NCBI GenBank assembly: GCA_934630485.1
Contig: CAKTWD010000077.1
Span: 1 to 7,561, forward strand
Origin: an uncultured Eggerthellaceae bacterium
GTDB taxonomy: Bacteria > Actinomycetota > Coriobacteriia > Coriobacteriales > Eggerthellaceae
Reading direction: 5' to 3'
DNA length: 7,561 nt
The position numbers and the translations under genes are program-made. Shown in pieces: positions 5,158-7,561 of the stretch. Under the pieces are notes generated by a model. That model did no database searches, had not been told where the DNA came from, and saw nothing but the letters and a program-made list of their open reading frames with translations. Position 1 is the first letter of the stretch. Each line of letters starts with the position of its first letter.

Positions 5158-7561
5158 ATGCCGGAATCCACCCCCCCCGCAACAACAGCCTCCCACGCAA
5201 AAAAGAGAGAATCAGCTACATCGACATCGCAAAGGGCATTGCGATGCTCGCCATCATCGCCGGGCATTTCGGTATCGCAAGCGCAGATCGCCTCGTCTAC
5301 ACGTTCCACGTTCCCCTATTCTTTTTAGTGAGTGGCTATTTCCTTTCAACGAAGGGCGATTTCCTCTCCTTCATGAAAAAGAAAGCGCGCCAGCTGCTTT
5401 TGCCGTACTACGCCACAGCGTTCACCATCCTCATCCTCGCCAATATCATTGGCCCAATGGTATGGCCGGACATCGACCGCCTTCAAAACGCAGTCAACAT
5501 CTTCGGTGCGATTCTTTACGGAGCGGGATCCCCTCACACCTCTCCGTTCGTAATTAAACAGATCGGTCTTCTTTGGTTCCTTTGGGCACTTTTTTTCTCA
5601 ACGGGATTCGTAAGGCTGGCCCTCAAAACCAAATACCCCTTCATCGTCGTCTGCCTCGTTGCCATCACGGGATGGTTCAGCGCGAAAGTCATTTGGCTGC
5701 CACTCTCCATCCAGGCAGGCGCGACAGCCTCTTTCTACATGTATCTGGGATTCCTCGCCCGAAAGCATAGAATCCTCGACAGAAAGCCCTCCGCGCTTCT
5801 CATCGTGCTCTTGACTGCCTTCTGGGCGGTTTGCGTCTATCGAGGCGTTTCGATCAGCATCGTCAATTGCACCTTCTCTCATGGGGTTATCAGCCTCGCA
5901 CTTTCGATAATCGCCCCTTACCTGATTCTTCTTGCCTGCAAGTACGCTGAGCAGCATTTCCGCGCACCTTCTCGTTTTTTAAACTTTTTCGGCCAAACAA
6001 CCCTCATCATCATGTGCTTCCACGCGATATCGGATTACTGCTTCCCCAATCTGATGCTGTACGTTTGGCTTGAGCCTTACGGCGTCCCCCACACGCTTAC
6101 AACGATCATCATCTTGACGCTCAACGTGCTGTGGCCCCTTCTGGGTGTATATGCAACCATGCACGCACCTCTGTTGAAACGCCTGTTCAGCGTAAGGGAG
6201 ATTCATCAGCTTGAACCACAAAAAGATCTTTACTGGAACCTCAATGGCAAGCCTATCCTCGCAAATAGTCTATTGGTCAAGGAATCGAAAAAGCTCTCCG
6301 TTTTCACGTATGCCTTCGCAGCGCTCCTCACTCTTTTCTGCGTTACCGGATTCGCCTGTCTGAATGGTCTTTCCAGTAACGGCGAAAGTCGCCTACTTTC
6401 GCTTGCCTACCTGCTGATTCTGTTTGGCTCCATCTCGTTTGCAGTCGCCTTCTTTTTTAGAAATGAAGGCCTTCACATCCTGCTTGCCATTCAACAGAAG
6501 ATGGGCGATATCGCAACGCGCATAACGCCATCACGCTTCGCGCGCTTTGCCAGAAAACGCGAAATGACAGCGCTGTTCGTGATTCTCGTCGTCCTATGGA
6601 TCCCCTACCTGATCGCCTTCTTCCCCGGCATCTTCATGTACGACTCAACTTGGCAGCTTTTCCAAACGCAAGGATCCGGTGCCCTTCCAATGGGACGGGC
6701 CTATCCTGTTGAAACCGCTGCAGCCTTCACCGACCACAAACCCCTGTTCCACACACTTTTAGTCGGAGTTCTGTTTGATGTGGGAAAAGCACTCGGATCA
6801 CAAACACTTGGGATCTTTCTCATCACGCTATTTCAATACGTTGCCATGGCGCTCGCTTTCGCATGCCTGCTTAAAGAATGCTATGCCATCACCAACCTTC
6901 GCGGGGTCCAAATCATGGGTCTCGCGTTCTTCGGCCTCTTCCCATTTTTCCCGATGTACGCGGTTAGCCCTTTCAACGATTGCTTAGCAGCAGCGGCGTT
7001 CACGATCTGGGCGACGATATTCGTCGAAACCGTGCGAACAAAAGGCGGCAACCTGACGCCAAGAACCACGGCTCTGTTCTTACTCTGGGGAATCGTGTCT
7101 ACCCTGATGAAAAAGCCGAACGTCTATATCATCATTCTTTGTAGCATCATCCTCGCAATAGCCATCCGCAAGAAAGCCATCAGCGTGGCCGCCCAAGGTC
7201 TTGTCCCTGCCTTTGTCTCTTTCTTGATCTTGCCGGCATGCATCTATCCACTGCTTAGCGTTGCCCCCGGCGATAAAGGGGAAATGCTTGGCACCTTCTT
7301 CCAACAAACGGTGACATTCGCAAAAGTCAACGAAAACGTCATCCCCGACGCCGACAAAGCAGTCATAGAAAAGATGCTTTACCTTGATGAAGCACTCGAT
7401 GCTTACGACCGCACCACATTTGACTGGGCGAAGTATTACTACAAGAACACCGAAACTACCTCTGAGCTCGTCGATTACATGACCGTTTGGGCGAAGCAAG
7501 GTCTCCAGGATCCACTAAGCTATGTGTCCGCCTTCGCCCACATCCAATACCCGTGGGTTTA
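5158..7561 (+). CDS. Acyltransferase-3 / GT-C-like (DUF6020-type) fusion, frameshifted at a C8 tract, 3'-partial
   Basis: Large integral membrane protein, open to the window end (about 801 residues if the frame is restored). The first start codon after a stop is ATG 5158, giving MPESTPP in frame 1. After the C8 tract the protein is in frame 3: RKKERISYIDIAKG leads into an acyltransferase-3 domain (about residues 19-345), with helix 1 ending in GHFG (His37 in the restored numbering), then YTFHVPLFFLVSGYFL and about ten helices. Such domains O-acylate glycans using acyl-CoA. A linker of about 40 residues follows, then a second polytopic module (385 onward) with FFPGIFMYDSTWQLFQ (Asp496, Gln500), DHKPLFHTLL (His527, His532), FPFFPMYAVSPFNDC and GTFFQQTVTFAKVNENV. 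I recognise this pattern as DUF6020-like and GT-C-like. Frame 3 has no ATG, GTG or TTG between its upstream stop (5127-5129) and ATG 5244, so the conserved N-terminus can only be made through the frame-1 start. Currently, translation from 5158 ends at TAG 5326-5328 after 56 codons. A secondary start at 5244 (AAAGGG seven bases upstream) would lose half of helix 1. Confidence 0.85.
5171..5178 (+). repeat. C8 homopolymer 13 bases after the ATG of the acyltransferase fusion gene
   Basis: Eight consecutive C bases. With nine C (or six), the ATG at 5158 reads MPESTPPRNNSLPRKKERIS straight into the acyltransferase domain; with eight, it runs into a stop at 5326-5328. The A6 run at 5199-5204 could also be the frameshift point, but the C tract is the longest homopolymer in the window and is the more likely site. 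Confidence 0.75.
5231..5246 (+). promoter_or_regulatory. Possible internal ribosome binding site and ATG in the acyltransferase frame
   Basis: AAAGGG (5231-5236) lies seven bases before an in-frame ATG (5244-5246). The spacing suits initiation independent of the C8 tract. The product would start MLAIIAGHFG and lack the conserved YIDIAKG entry to helix 1, so I regard it as secondary or fortuitous. Confidence 0.3.

Noticed and set aside
5199..5204. A6 run as the true frameshift site of the acyltransferase gene
   Set aside because: One extra A would also restore the frame, but A6 is shorter than the nearby C8 run and the other broken gene breaks at a C run. Kept as a minor alternative.
5598..7499. 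- strand open frames at 5598-5957, 5979-6221 and 7080-7499
   Set aside because: Antisense to the acyltransferase/GT-C gene, whose frame is continuous and motif-rich here. Composition is charged and low-complexity, as expected from reversed membrane codons.

Overview
The window reads as part of a cell-surface glycan (capsule, cell-wall polymer or similar) locus. It contains four genes: two large polytopic membrane proteins on the + strand, one at each end and both cut by the window edge, and a two-gene glycosyltransferase operon on the - strand between them. Moderate GC (about 47-58% in sampled lines), clear Shine-Dalgarno sites, a sigma70-type promoter and the protein flavour (GT2 enzymes with ESDDF and GASYQD motifs, an acyltransferase fused to a GT-C-like module) suggest a Gram-positive anaerobe. 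A member of the Coriobacteriia is my best guess, but this is an impression from protein style and not a proven assignment.

Layout. (1) 1-1578 (+): polytopic GT-C-like membrane protein; its reading frame is already open at base 1 and is broken at a C7 tract (147-153). (2) 1579-1740: convergent intergenic region with a long hairpin (1582-1621) and a textbook rho-independent terminator for the - strand operon (1708-1733). (3) 2727-1741 (-): GT2 glycosyltransferase of 328 residues. (4) 4867-2744 (-): 707-residue protein with an intact GT2 domain followed by what looks like a second, catalytically degenerate GT2 domain; it is the first gene of the operon, with a promoter at about 4919-4947. (5) 4868-5157: divergent regulatory region. 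(6) 5158-7561 (+): an acyltransferase-3 domain fused to a C-terminal GT-C-like (DUF6020-type) membrane module; its frame is broken at a C8 tract (5171-5178) 13 bases after the ATG, and it runs off the right edge with no stop.

The most interesting point is the pair of C tracts. They are the only runs of six or more C or G that I find in the window. Each lies in the 5' part of a membrane glycan gene (the first gene's own start is outside the window), and each puts the downstream frame out of register in the same direction, so that one extra C would restore both. This is the classic architecture of slipped-strand phase variation: an on/off switch for an acyltransferase/GT-C protein and for a GT-C-like protein, flanking a GT2 operon that has no such tract. 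Homopolymer under-calling during sequencing would look the same and must be excluded first. A T7 run inside the last gene (5590-5596) does not break the frame, which argues mildly against a general homopolymer error.

Working model (inference): the two GT2 enzymes add sugars on the cytoplasmic side, the GT-C-like proteins act on lipid-linked sugars on the outer side of the membrane, and the acyltransferase domain O-acylates the glycan. Tract-length changes in the two outer genes would give up to four surface states.
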